A program made the position numbers and the translations under genes. From Stromatinia cepivora (taxonomy: Eukaryota; Ascomycota; Leotiomycetes; Helotiales; Sclerotiniaceae), in assembly GCA_014898415.1 (NCBI GenBank), contig RCTD01000010.1:186001-250000 (forward strand): a DNA stretch of 64,000 nucleotides, in the 5' to 3' direction. Under the pieces are notes generated by a model. That model had not been told where the DNA came from and did no database searches. It was given only the letters and a program-made list of their open reading frames with translations. Within the stretch, counting starts at the first letter, position 1; the number at the start of each line of letters is the position of its first letter. Shown in pieces: positions 12,850 through 24,610 of this stretch.

Positions 12850-14142
12850 ATGAACTACACCCCCCAATTTGGTTTTGATACCATCCTAGATGATGTGCTC
12901 AAGCATTTCTCCGAACAAGCTGTGGGGAAAACATGTTAGTTATCATCCTTAACTGCTTGAATCACCCACAGACCTAGCTAACACAAGCAGTCCTCATAAC
13001 CGGCCCCAGCGAAAATGGCATCGGAGCAGAAGTAGCCATTAATCTCGCCTCCTCCTCTCCCGCCAAAATCATTCTTGCCGGCCGAACCCAAAGCAAAGTA
13101 ACTTCCGTCATCGAAGCCATCAAACAAGCCAATCCAAGCATCGAAGTCTCATTCGTAGAGATCAACCTCCTCGATAATCAAAGCGTCCGACAAGCTGCCC
13201 AGAAAATAAAAGCTAGTACAGATAAAATCCACTTCCTCATCAATAATGCAGGTGTAATGGCTGTGAGAAACTACACTACATCTGTTGATGAAATCGAAAG
13301 TCAATTTGCTGCCAATTATCTTGGTCACTTTCTTCTTACTAATCTCCTGGCACAAGAAATTGTAGCGGCGGCTAGTGAAGGGGCTAGAATCGTGCAGGTT
13401 GGTAGTCTGGGCTATCAGCTTGGAGAGATTAATCTCGAGGATATCAATTTCCAGGTCCTTACTCCCTGGTTTCAGATCCTGTAAGTGCTTTTTGTCTATG
13501 GATGGATGTGCTGACCGTGCTATACTTATCTCACTGGGATGGAAAAACGTATAATCCATAGATTGCATATGGACAAGCGAAAACTGCCATGATACTTTTC
13601 AATCTCGCTCTTCACGATCGACTGAAGGAAAAAGGTGTTACAACACTGATATGCCATCCTGGCGGTACGTTAAATTCCCCACGACCTCGAGTCTTTACTA
13701 ACAAGTCTCTAATATAGTAACCCTGGAGAGCAAGCTACTCGTCAATTCAGGTGTAGACAACGATTTATTCGCCGATGCTTACGCTCTGGCAATCAAACGC
13801 AGTGATGGTAAGTATTATTTCACATACTGATTTCTATCCAAGCAAGCACTGCTAACCAGAAATCAGGAAATCCCCTTCCACCACAAAACATGGTAACGCT
13901 TAAACAAGCCGCAGCTGTGGTTCTCTTCACTGCATTAGAGCCATCTTTAAAGGTATAAAATGCCCATGGCCGTGAATCCACAATCTATTTGATTCTAACG
14001 GAGTTTCGCAGAATCTGCACCGGCCTTCATTGCTGAGAATCAAATTTATACTCAGACGAAAGACTATGCTCTTAATAAAGAGGCGGCCGAAGGTTTGTGG
14101 AAATTAAGTGAAAAACTTGTGGGTGAGAAATTTGAGTATTGA
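12850..14142 (+). pseudogene. Short-chain dehydrogenase/reductase, probably decaying
   Basis: Homologous to fungal NAD(P)-dependent SDR/retinol-dehydrogenase-like enzymes. Segments: 12850-12934, 12991-13454, 13562-13664, 13718-13807, 13867-13952 and 14012-14142. Visible motifs are the nucleotide-binding ITGPSENGIGAEVA, NNAGVM and the catalytic AYGQAK. Three defects appear. Before the catalytic Tyr the frame reads DGKTYNP, then TAG (13559-13561) where the family has Trp. The natural acceptor just upstream of that stretch lacks AG (tcactgg). The conserved tail (ESAPAFIAENQIYTQTKDYA) is one base out of frame across the last intron. A shorter protein of about 277 residues could still be made by using the TAG as an acceptor, with loss of eight residues and of the C-terminal tail. 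Truncated alternative or pseudogene cannot be decided from sequence alone. Confidence 0.7.
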
Positions 14143-14495
14143 AAATAGCGCTCAATTGTGAGAGAAATTTCGCTGCTAGATTCGAAATGCCATCTCAAAT
14201 CGGCCTTTGTTGGAAGCTAGATAGACCATAGATTACCTGGTGTTTAGATGGGAAATATTTTGCCTTCAGCGAACTATGACAATGCGATCATCACTTCACT
14301 CAAAAAGATGAATGTTCAACATCTTGCAAGACTACTGAAGATTGCATAAAAGTGCTCGTCATATCGATGATTATTCTGTTGTTTTCATTTCTACAACAAA
14401 CTGACCTGGCCAACTTTTAACCCTAGCCTTTACGCCCAAACACCATACTGATGATCGTCCACAGGATATTCCTTATTGTCTCCTCATAGCAAAAT

Positions 14496-16155
14496 CTATT
14501 CCTCCATAACCTCATCCTTTGAAGAATTATCTCCCCATAATCCCTCCAGCTTAAACTCTTCAGCCCATTCCTTAACAATCTCCTTCTGATCACCCTTAAC
14601 ATCCTCTCCTACGGCAGCACCAGCGATCTTATCGGGCGCAATAGCCAAAATAGGAGCATCCATCCATCCTTGGATTCTTCCATCTCTCCAATCCGTGATA
14701 ACTGTTGTGGCAGCACTGCTAATATTTGGTACACCTCCCTTCCCGAGTCTTCCTCTCTTTCTCGCGACCTGAATCAGGAAATCTGAGGTCGAGTCGCCAT
14801 TTACGGAAACCAGTGGTGGTAATCCATAGACATCCATGAGTTTATTGAGCATATCTTGAGAAGCGCTCAATCTCTTTAATAACAAGGCAACTGCAGGTAC
14901 AGGGTCCTCAATTTGCTTAGGGGGAATAGCATTTAAGAGAACAAGTCTTGCTTGTTCTTCAATTTTCGACGCCTTGGAGGAATCACCAGCGGTTGGGAAA
15001 ACAATACCGGGAGAATCGAGTAACGTTAATTTGCTATCGATCTTGACAGATCGAAGAGATGTAGTAACACCTGCTTCAGCACCAACTGGGCATGCTGCAC
15101 CGGCACCACCAAGACGGGATGTAAGTGCATTGATGACGGAAGACTTTCCAACGTTAGGATATCCAATAACACCAACAGAAACGGAGCGCTTAAGTTGTTT
15201 TGCCGCGGCGAATGATTTCAAAGCCTTAAAAAGTGTTTGCGATGTACTCTTCACAGTCAATTGACTATGATTGAAAGTATGTGCATTTGCTGCTGGACCA
15301 GAAGCTCGTAAGGGTAAGGTGGGAAAATATCTTCGGAGGTGAATGAGCCATGCTTTGAGGACTGGAGGAGGAATAAGATCGATTTTGTTGAGAATAAGAA
15401 TTAATCTCTTCCCACCACTTGCAGCGGCCATAACCATACGTTCGACTTCTTTCGATCGAGTACCTTCGGGATCGCGAGCATCGAGAACATAGAGAACAAC
15501 ATCTGCCTGATCAACAACTTGCTTGAAAACCTTGTCGAAAGCTTTTCTGGATCCATCTTTTCGTGTGGGTAATCCAGAGAGCTTAACACCATCAAATGCA
15601 TCATCGTCTTCCAATCCGGATTCGTCATCTTCGTCCATCTCATCTCCACTAATAAGGTCATCCTCGTACTGCGCTGCTGCGGCTTTAGCACTGGCAAGTA
15701 AAGCTGCCATAGGATTAGATTCATCAATATCGTCGTCCATATCCTCATCCTCATCCATAAGCTCGATATCCTCCTCATCAACACCCTCCATTCTAGCCTC
15801 TACCTCTCTCTCAACTTGTTCACCAGTCTTGGTAGCCTTCGCATCAGCTCGTCGTTTCGCAGCATCTTCAGCCTTTCTCCTTCTCCCTTCCTCAATCTCT
15901 GCCAAAATCTTATCCTTATATGGGAATAAATTTGGAATTCCAGGATCCTTCTTTAATCGCGATCGCCATTCTGGATTTTTCTTTCCTTCCTTACGAGCTT
16001 TCTTTTGTTTTGCAACTGATGCTTTCTCGATTTTGTGACGAAGGCGCACTGGAACACGTTTACTCTTTGGCTCTATTGTTTTTTAAAAAAAATCAATTAG
16101 TTATCATATTAATAAAAAACAATTAAATCAATGACTTACTTCCGACTTTAGGCAT
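14496..16155 (-). CDS. Nucleolar/ribosome-assembly GTPase NUG1
   Basis: Circularly permuted GTPase of the Nug1/GNL3 (nucleostemin) family, needed for 60S subunit assembly and export (known family role). Exons are 16155-16140 (only 16 nt, coding MPKVG plus one base) and 16072-14496, giving 530 residues. The intron (gtaagt...acaatag) joins to KPKSKRVPVRLRHKIEK, the basic N terminus typical of the family. The permuted motif order is visible: G4 NKIDLIP (about residue 235), then G1 GYPNVGKSS (about 310), then G3 LDSPGIVF. An Asp/Glu-rich stretch lies at about residues 105-170. It shares a divergent 584-bp upstream region with the HAD phosphatase gene. Confidence 0.95.
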
Positions 16156-16739
16156 CTTGAATACTGTTGGACAATTCTCAAATAGATGCTGTTGATAGTG
16201 ATAGGTATGTAGTTATTTTTCGATATGGGATTTTTAGATTTTCCACAAGTCCCTTATCGCACAAAAATTATTTTCTAATCCATCAACGCTAAACTCATTT
16301 CAATCTAGCTTACACACGCTAATCCTAATCACGTATCTCCGACGAAAATATCACATGATTCCCTCCGCACTCCTCCCTTAGACGCCTCTACTTATTGCTT
16401 GTGCTCCCCGCCCACGTCAACCTTTAAAAACATTGATACTTTCATTCACATTCATCATTCTCTACTTAACATTTCTACTTCCCAAGAAACTTGCAAGAAA
16501 AAACCTCAATAAACGATTTAACAATCACGAGGTCTGAATCTATCAACCAAAAAAAGTTTTGTTGCATATCTCACTTGAGGAGGAGAATTTGCAAATTTCT
16601 AGACTGGTCAAAGGGTCTCTCTCGCCAATTTTACATATCTCAACAACCACCCCACCATTTTCTTATTGCTAACTCACATTTTGATCTCCGCGATCTGTTT
16701 ATTTCATTCTATTTAATTATTTTACGATTAGAAGAAATC
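16156..16739. promoter_or_regulatory. Shared divergent promoter region, NUG1 / HAD phosphatase
   Basis: 584 bp between two divergent start codons. CT-rich patches are present, but no specific factor site is convincing. The frame of the HAD gene stays open upstream through most of the right half (from 16491), which leaves its true start slightly uncertain. Confidence 0.5.
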
Positions 16740-17986
16740 ATGGGTTCTGTTCCGAGAGAGTTTTCTGCTCCACCTCAAAAGGTTGTCTTTAAGGGGCTAC
16801 TTTTCGATATGGATGGTACTATTATTGATAGTACCGATGCTATCGTTAAGCATTGGCATCAGTAAGACCACCCTTGTCAATATTGATGACGAGAACCTTC
16901 AAATAACAAAAAATGACAGGTTAGGAAACGAAATAGGAGTAGATCCTAATGTGATTTTACAGACAAGTCATGGACGAAGAAGTATTGATGTTTTGAAGAT
17001 TATTGCTCCAGAGAAAGCAAATTGGGATTGTAAGCTCCACGAATTGCCTGCCCCTCTACCTTGAACTTCCAAAACCCCATCTGCTGGTCTCATTTCCTAC
17101 TTCTTCCCTCAATCCAGCATGAACTTTTCTGCTCTGGTTATTTTCTTGCCACTTATTAGCGAGACATTTAGAAGACGGTTCGGGGATCGGGTTTGGTTTT
17201 GGATTTTATTTCATATGGAGGGGCAACAGGGGAAAGATGCAAAGGAGTTGAGTTTTAAATCCAAGTGGAATCTATACTCTATCTAAAGGCTAAATTTGTA
17301 CCTGTTGTGGGAACAGGCCCCTTTACGTCTTGTGCATTTATCTGCTCAACCCCACGTAGGCATCTCACTCTGAGGTCCCCTTATCTAACCTCACATATCT
17401 AACACCCATTTTTCAAACGATGATCACTAACATCTCAAATCAGACATAAAACATATGGAAGGCCTCCTTCCTAAAAACTATGGCGATGACGCCGTCGAAA
17501 TCCCAGGTGCCCGCTCCCTTCTCGACTCGCTAACCACTGGAAACCATCCCTGGGCCATCGTAACATCCGGTACCTCACCCCTCGTCACCGGTTGGCTCAA
17601 TGTCCTAAAACTACCCATACCCGAACATCTAGTAGTTGCCGAGGATGTTCCGAACGGAAAACCTGATCCAAGTTCGTACTTTCCCTTCACATTCGCCCCC
17701 CAAAACCACAAACTAACACAACCAAGCATGCTACAACATGGGAAAATCCAAATTGAACCTCGAAAACGACTCCGAAGGTTCCATCCTCGTCCTAGAAGAT
17801 AGTCCGGCCGGTATCCGCGCCGGAAAAGCAGCAGGATGTAAAGTTCTAGCTGTAGTTACTACACACACTATCGAACAAGTAATTGAAGCTGGTGCTGACT
17901 GGGTTGTAAAAGACTTGTTGAGTTTGAAAGTTGTTGGAAAGACTGATGAGGGCGTTGAGTTGGAGATTTCGAATGCATTAGTTTAG
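16740..17986 (+). CDS. HAD-family sugar/glycerol phosphatase (Gpp1/Dog-like)
   Basis: Haloacid-dehalogenase-type phosphatase resembling fungal glycerol-3-phosphate or 2-deoxyglucose-6-phosphate phosphatases; the exact substrate is not readable. Exons are 16740-16861, 16920-17029, 17444-17671 and 17727-17986, giving 239 residues. Motif I is LLFDMDGTIID with the nucleophile/acid pair D23/D25. The second motif lies in WAIVTSGTS, and motifs III/IV in GKPDP and LVLEDSPAGIRAGKAAG. All four junctions are phase-consistent. The ATG at 16740 has a good context and family-like length. An upstream in-frame ATG at 16491 would add 83 residues without family character. Intron 2 is 414 nt, far longer than its neighbours here. 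Confidence 0.9.
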
Positions 17987-19196
17987 AGGGATTGTTTGGA
18001 TAGAGTTTGGGCACTGAGCATATAGATGAGAATTCTCCGGAGGATGGTATTGAGATTTATAGAATGCGAATACGCACATATAAGATAGAACTGGGGGCGG
18101 GAAATGAATAACTAGGCTATATAAAGAGTACACTTGGCAGGTTGAATACAAATCAATGCCTTAACCTCCGAACCCAGAATTTCCTAAGATGAAAATCAGT
18201 TGGGTTCCCGTAATACGAACAACCCATCATAGCCACCAATTCCATGGATACCAAATACCAGACGTCGAGCCACTCTCAAATGAAAGGAGATGCATTTCAA
18301 TTTCCAAGTTCCTGAAACTAAATATTTATATATAATACCTCTCCATCACACCTCTCCATCACACCTCCTCTCCACCATAAACTTCAACCATCTACCCAAC
18401 CAACAAACGACCAATATCTCAAATCTACATCTCAACTCTAAACGCAGCAATCCAACCACTATCATCCCAATCCAAAATATCATAAATATAGTCGATCCAT
18501 AATCTATCCATTTCCGTCCCCGGTCTTCTAGACGATTTCACTCAATCACTCACTCACTCACCCATCCATTCACTTTCTCATCCCCATCATCCTATCCCTT
18601 CCACACACCGCACACTTAAACTACTTACCTAACAATAGTGCGAACCCTCTCATCACAACTCTATTCTCTTCCTCCTATAAATTCCACGATGAAAAACCTT
18701 TTTTCCCCTGACTTTTATTTTAATCCTATTCTCATGCTATCTATATCAATTTCCATCCACTTCCAACAATCAATCTCCTTGAATTCCTGAAAGTATTATC
18801 TCATATGCACATTATCTTTATCTTCGTCTTTATCTTCTCTCTGGACTTTGGACTTCCTAATCTACCAATTCACATCCATCGATCCATCAATCCGTCCACT
18901 CCATTCGCCCGCCCACCCAAAAACAAAAGAACAAACACCGCAAAAATTTAAAAATCCACACCCAGTAACTTCAGCCCTCCCTCCCTTCCCTCCTCTCCCC
19001 AACGCACGATCAATGATTTCCCTATCCCTATCCCTATCCCCATCCCCATCTCATTCTCCATTCTCCACTTAACCCATTATTCCTTAATCTTCACTCACTC
19101 ACCACTTCCATTCCATCCCATTCCATTCCCTACATCTCCCACAAATGTTTCCTCAAAAAAGTACTTTGAACTCCTCCCCTCTCTCCCCCTCCCCTC

Positions 19197-19378
19197 TCCT
19201 CTTTTCCTCTTTTCCTCTTTTCCTCTTTTCCTCTTTTCCTCTTTTCCTCTTTTCCTCTTTTCCTCTTTTCCTCTTTTCCTCTTTTCCTCTTTTCCTCTTT
19301 TCCTCTTTTCCTCTTTTCCTCTTTTCCTCTTTTCCTCTTTTCCTCTTTTCCTCTTTTCCTCTTTTCCTCTTTTCCTCT
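19197..19378. repeat. (CCTCTTTT)n octamer array, about 22 copies
   Basis: A nearly perfect head-to-tail array of an 8-nt unit. It is strictly polypyrimidine on this strand and polypurine on the other. Long open frames across it translate as simple peptide repeats in both directions, which is what an octamer without stops does, so they are not evidence of a gene. Confidence 0.95.
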
Positions 19379-19586
19379 CCTACTCTCTCTCTCTCTCTCT
19401 TCCCTCCCTTCCCCTTCTTTCCCACCTTCATTTTCCCTACTATCAACACCCCAATCCTCAACCCTCAACACTGCAGTCGCATCCACATCCACATCCACCC
19501 AAAACATCCACCCAAAATCATCAAAAACAAAACTCCAATCCAATATATATTTTTAAATAGAATAACTCAAACTATATAATCTCACG

Positions 19587-19613
19587 TCCATCCATCCATC
19601 CATCCATCCATCC
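19587..19613. repeat. (TCCA)n microsatellite
   Basis: About six to seven tandem copies of tcca/ccat in the convergent spacer. Confidence 0.85.
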
Positions 19614-19691
19614 GTTCATCATGAATATCCTCTAAAATATACTCGAGTATACCTTGTTTTATTTATCCATCCACAATACTCACGTAATACA

Positions 19692-19711
19692 CACTCACTC
19701 ACTCACTCACA
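19692..19711. repeat. (CACT)n microsatellite
   Basis: About five tandem copies of cact/actc, downstream of the TCCA array. Confidence 0.8.
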
Positions 19712-21106
19712 CAATACAAATAAATAAACACACACATAAACCATCCACCACATCAAAAAAATCAAAAAGACAAAAAATAATCCATAAGAGACACTAATCA
19801 CAAGCCCAATAAAACAAAGCAGCAACCATGTCAAGAACCTATAATATAAAGTATAAAGCAGCAATACATATATATAAGATTACATATATATATCAATAGA
19901 ATTAATTACTGATATTTAACTTCACTAAAGTAGGTATTTAAAGGTAGATATCCATCCATACTTCCAAACTTCCATACTTCCATATCCATCTGTATTCATC
20001 CATGCATATATATACCACATCATGATTCCTAATATACTTCTTCCTTCCAACTGAGATTCACATCTCCATCTCCATCTCCACCAACACCCCTCTCCCCATC
20101 ATCACAATAGGCACACGAAGAAAAAAACCACCTTCCGTAATGCATCGACAAGCACCACACAAACAAATGAATTCTCAGGAAAAAAATGACACGACAATTT
20201 GTCATTTATCAACACTAACATAATGTAACCACCCTAGGAAAGACGCAAGCTAAGGTAAGGTAATGTGTAAAAAAAACAGAGAGGTATCCCATCCCGAACT
20301 CCATCCCCCATTCCCACCCACACAATCATCAATCCATCCATACATTAAATATGTACTTCCATGACATGTATAACCCAATCAAGTTCCTATCAATCATATG
20401 CCAAAGCCTTGCACGCAATGCAAAAATGTATATCCTATCCGTCCATAATATCCCGTGCTCTTAAAAATCGAAAGGGAAAAAACAAAACCAATCCATCAAT
20501 GCATGCTTTGCTCATATAAATATTCGAACAAAGCTGACACTATGCCCACGAAAAGAGACCCCCCCCCATGTGAAATTGTGAAGTGAAGTAAAACAAAGAA
20601 CTAAGAGAAGTAGTAAAAGCAACAATGGGAATGAAGTTGCCAAGACACCTTTGAGCTTAGAGAAAGGTATCTGGGAAGTAATTAAGTGGTGAGCTGGAAG
20701 ATAATGAAAAATACAATTGAAATGAGAAGTAAAAAATCAAAGGACAAGAATTAAAACTATAGAGGTATCAAAGGACAAAAAGAGCAATAATTGTAACGTT
20801 GGAAGAGGAAATATGCCACGTGATACAAAAAAAAAAACAATCCGTGTGAATGCCCAGCACTTAAAAATGCTTTAGCAAATGAGCATTCGTCCGATAAATA
20901 CTATGATGCCAACTCGTTCTTCCGTCGCTGTGCAATCATGGAGATGTGTTGGTGAAAGTGCAAATTATGATCAATTAGATGTAACATGGCCGTGGTGATT
21001 CCGGGTATCGTATAGTTTTCTCCATGTCGTTCCGATCTCTCACAGTTATGATATATCATCATGCCATCGTCCTCGCGAATTATGCGATACTCGTTTTCAT
21101 TCCTGT

Positions 21107-23349
21107 TTATTGTGATTGGCCAGTCCAACCCCAGGAAGCGCTAGTCCCCGTAGGCTGTTGTGGAGCCCATCCCTGAGCGCCAGGCTGAGGACCGGATGTT
21201 GTAGGTTGCATAAAATGTTGATTGTTTGAATCAGATTGATAGACATTTCGAGGAGGTGGTTGGTAACTTTGACCCATCCCTTGCATACCGGAGTATTGTA
21301 ATGCGGGTTGCATTTGAGGATTGCTTCCTGATTGTAGAAGTTGCGGTGGAGGAGGTTGATGAGGAGATTGTTGTATGTGTGGTGATTGCTGGCTAGGATG
21401 GGACGGGTAGCTAGGGTTAAACGCGTGTTGCTGGGGAGATTGCTGTGGTTGACTAGATGGCCACATCTGATTTTGAGACGTAAATTGATAAGGAGTCGTC
21501 CCTTGACTCAAATTGCCCGCAGACGCAATTGACATGCTAGGAGATCGTCCGGCCGTCTGCTCCTGCCTTGATGAAGTAGCTCTAAGCGGGGGTTGTGAAG
21601 CAATACCGGGCTGATTAGAAGCCTGTGAGTATGAAATATGCTGTGGGCCTTGGTGAGCCAAAGTTGATTGTTGTGCAATACCTTGTGATGCCCGAGGAGA
21701 GTGCAACGCTTGTGCAGATGGAAGTCCGTCTTGGGAACCGACAGGCTGCACCATATTACCCCCGGCAACTTCATGAGGTTGTCTCCACCTTCGTTCCAGG
21801 TAGTCATGACTGCGACTGCGTTGCTGATTGATCTGCTTATTATATTCAACAGCTTGATTTACGTGATTCGTGAGATCCGTGTTTAAACTGGGTTGAGTCC
21901 TATCTTGGTACGCGGTCCCAGCAAGTTCTTGTCTGGGGCGCTGAATACTACTATAGTCTCTCAGTCGCATATCAGTTTGTTCTGGCGCAAGGGTGGTTAT
22001 CATGGGAAGTGTATTGGTGGCACCAGATATACCCATCATGGAAGATGGAACAGTTGGTTGCGGGTACGCATAATGTCCCGGACCATTGCTGTAAATATCA
22101 CCATGATGGTGGCTCGCAGCTAGAGCAGCCGAAGCCTCGGCGGCGGCAGCGGCGTCTCTGGCTTTTGCTGCACCCGGTCTCTTCTCTCCGGCTAGATCAT
22201 CTTCAGTGAAGCCTTGTTTACGTGCCTTTGTTTCCCAATAATCATCTCTAACACGTCGTCCATTAACAATGACTCTGCTGCCAAATTGCCGGAACATCGA
22301 TTTTGCAGTAACTATGGCTATTTGCCGAGAGCGGTAGGAAAAGGGCAGAATTTCCTGGTGAATCAAATCTTCCTTCTCTGCTTGAGTTGCAATAATCTTG
22401 TATAGAGATCTGTTCTTGTTGAAAAGGAGATATGAGTCCCGATAACCCAGTACCCTGGCACATTCTGTTGCTAACATGAATAGCTTATCTCCCCGATTTG
22501 GTACGTAGAATGTCCGACACCTATATTCGCGTCCGTCCATTAAATGGCCGTTGGCTGAGACTTTTTTCTCACCCTGCTCATCATATTCTCTGGGAATATA
22601 CTCGTCTCCTTCTGCACCCAACTGATCTGTTGTGTGGTCCCTCACAGTTGGTAAAGCCTTGACAACTGGTTTAGGAGTTGGCTTCGGAACAGGAGTTTGA
22701 ACTGAAGGTATAACCGGAGTACGGCTGGGAGGCAAAATTGTATGCTGCGACTGAGGAGTCTGCGGTCGGCCACTGTGGCTCGGGGTTGAATGCGGCATTT
22801 GGCTTTGACTTTGTTGGGGAGGTTCTGAGGTACTAACGGCCACCTTCGTCTTCATAGGTCTCCCTCGCTTTCGTGGTTTTGAGTCACCTAGGATAAGACA
22901 TTATATCAGTATTATTTCTTGAAAAGGTTAAGTAAGTGCGCCTGTAACATATCGTTACAGAAAGATGCGAACGAGGCGAAACCCGAAATATGAAGAGTGA
23001 TAACATACCATCATCTGCCTGGTTATCCGCCTGCGGTATTTCACTATATGTATCTGGTGAGCGACTCCTTTTAATCCCTCGGGGACTTTCTTTTGGTGGT
23101 ATTGCTGAGGAGGAGTTAAGAGCTCCTATCGCATCAAAGGAATAAGTCAGTCAAAAGTCCACAAGTTAAGACGAGAATATATGACTTTAGATTTTTTGAA
23201 AGAAATCCGGGTCATATCCCAAGTCGCATGAACATTTGCTAATAAAGAGTTTAGTTACCTTGATTAAGAGCTTGAGGATTAATAGTTGTGGGTTGAAATG
23301 GACCTTCATTACTCCCCCCTCCAAGTCCGTTTGTCACGGCCGAGTACAT
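21107..23349 (-). CDS. RSC7/NPL6 (Rsc7/Swp82 family) chromatin-remodelling subunit
   Basis: Subunit of the RSC/SWI-SNF-type remodeller, with the conserved Rsc7/Swp82 (CRC_subunit) domain; nuclear. Exons are 23349-23259, 23125-23009 and 22887-21107, giving 662 residues. Exons 1 and 2 encode a Ser/Pro-rich N terminus. Exon 3 opens with PRKRGRP (residues 74-80), an AT-hook-like core. The conserved domain spans about residues 160-305, with YIPREYDEQGEKKV, GREYRCRTFYVPNRGDKL, VLGYRDSYLLFNKN and RQFGSRVIVNGRRVRDDYWE visible. It is followed by an Ala/His patch and a long Gln/Pro/Ser-rich tail to the stop. All junctions are phase 1. The open frame upstream of 23349 has no ATG-led conserved sequence. 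Confidence 0.92.
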
Positions 23350-23744
23350 GACGAAATGCGCAACGCAAGGAAACGCAAGGCAACGCAACGTCAACGAACG
23401 AATCGATGGAAAGAAGTACAAAGGAATTTAAAATTCCAAAGCACTTTCAAGAAAAGTATTGGGCGACGAAATATATGGATGTTAATTTGACCCCCGACTC
23501 ATTACACCATTCACGTTCGGCGCGTTTGCGCTTTCGTCGCAAAAAAAGGGTAAGAGATGGAGATGCAGGCTGCAATATTTGATGGGTGCGGCGTAGAAGC
23601 CGTTCAGCTGCATTAACGAACCGATTTGTTCTGCACCATGCATGCGGGTACTTGGATTCAGTAGCTGCTTTTGGTGGATTCAAGGTATTTTAATTAGTAT
23701 ATGTGTGGTAGTGGATAGTGTGAATAAGTGTGGATAAGTGGATA

Positions 23745-23773
23745 GTGGATATATGTATATGTATATGTATATG
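23745..23773. repeat. (GTATAT)n microsatellite
   Basis: About four copies of a hexamer of the type gtatat, about 400 bp upstream of the RSC7 start. Confidence 0.8.
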
Positions 23774-23811
23774 ATGTATTGGGGTGAAAGATTGCTGATA
23801 CCAGAAAGGAC

Positions 23812-23851
23812 CCTTGAATCCTTGAATCCTTGAATCCTTGACTCCTTGAAT
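23812..23851. repeat. (CCTTGAAT)n octamer repeat
   Basis: Five tandem copies of an 8-nt unit, one with a single-base change (gact for gaat). Confidence 0.85.
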
Positions 23852-24111
23852 GGAAAATGATGAATGACGAATGATGTCGATTTATTGGATCCCTAGGGAA
23901 TACGGGAGTAGGGAAAATGAAGATGCGAATAATAAAATGTGATGAGGGAAAGCTTTTGCGACCACAATGAAACGATTTTCAAATTATAAATATATAATTT
24001 GGGGTCTCATTTTCCCTCTTTTTTTGTTAGTATTATTCTATTTGTATGTATCCATTCGAATTTTCGTTTTGTTGGATTCTGGTTGGTGAAGAAGAGATTG
24101 AAGAAGGACAG

Positions 24112-24134
24112 TCCAGTACAGTACAGTACAGTAT
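24112..24134. repeat. (AGTAC)n pentamer repeat
   Basis: About four to five tandem copies of the pentamer agtac. Confidence 0.8.
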
Positions 24135-24228
24135 TTGAGGTATACCTGAAGGATAGTATAGTATCGCACAGTTAGAAAGAGATAGTTTCCGTAAGAAGCC
24201 GATAAGATATAAAATAAATGCGCGATGG

Positions 24229-24281
24229 GTATACTATACTATGCTATGCTATGCTATGCTATACTGTACTATACTATACTC
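24229..24281. repeat. (CTATA/CTATG)n pentamer repeat
   Basis: About ten tandem pentamers alternating between ctata, ctatg and ctgta variants. Confidence 0.85.
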
Positions 24282-24378
24282 TCTCAGGTACAGACAGTAT
24301 TTAGTATTATGGCTTTCCCTAGGCGTGTCGGTAGTTATCAATAATGTATGGTAATCGAATTGGGTAGCTTTGTACGAG

Positions 24379-24403
24379 GGGTCTTGTCTTGTCTTGTCTT
24401 GTC
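24379..24403. repeat. (GTCTT)n pentamer repeat
   Basis: Four to five tandem copies of gtctt. Confidence 0.8.
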
Positions 24404-24585
24404 GTTGAGAATTGAGAATTGAGATCAGGTAAGCAAGGTAAGCAGGTAAGCATGGGTGGCCCCACGATTTTCTCCCACTGATCAACAGGCGCCCTTTCAT
24501 TCACAACGAACTCGTGGGAAATATAAGGAGTGAGTGGTAGTGGTGGTGAGAGATAAAAAAAACGATTGTCGATATGTAGATATGT

Positions 24586-24610
24586 AAAGGTAAGGTAAGG
24601 TAAGGTAAGG
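24586..24610. repeat. (GGTAA)n pentamer repeat
   Basis: About five tandem copies of ggtaa. Confidence 0.8.

Larger units (their letters stand above)
17987..21106. other. Repeat-rich spacer between convergent genes
   Basis: No gene recognised. The left 1.7 kb is strongly pyrimidine-rich (C and T on this strand) with many small tandem repeats, including a large octamer array and TCCA and CACT arrays. The right part is A-rich and probably holds the long 3' UTR of RSC7. Frames through the repeats give only low-complexity peptides. Confidence 0.5.

Noticed and set aside
19130..19579. Open frames over 100 codons on both strands (KRKRGKEE-type and LFLFSSFP-type repeats)
   Set aside because: They are translations of the CCTCTTTT octamer array, which has no stop in these frames; flanks carry no conserved sequence.
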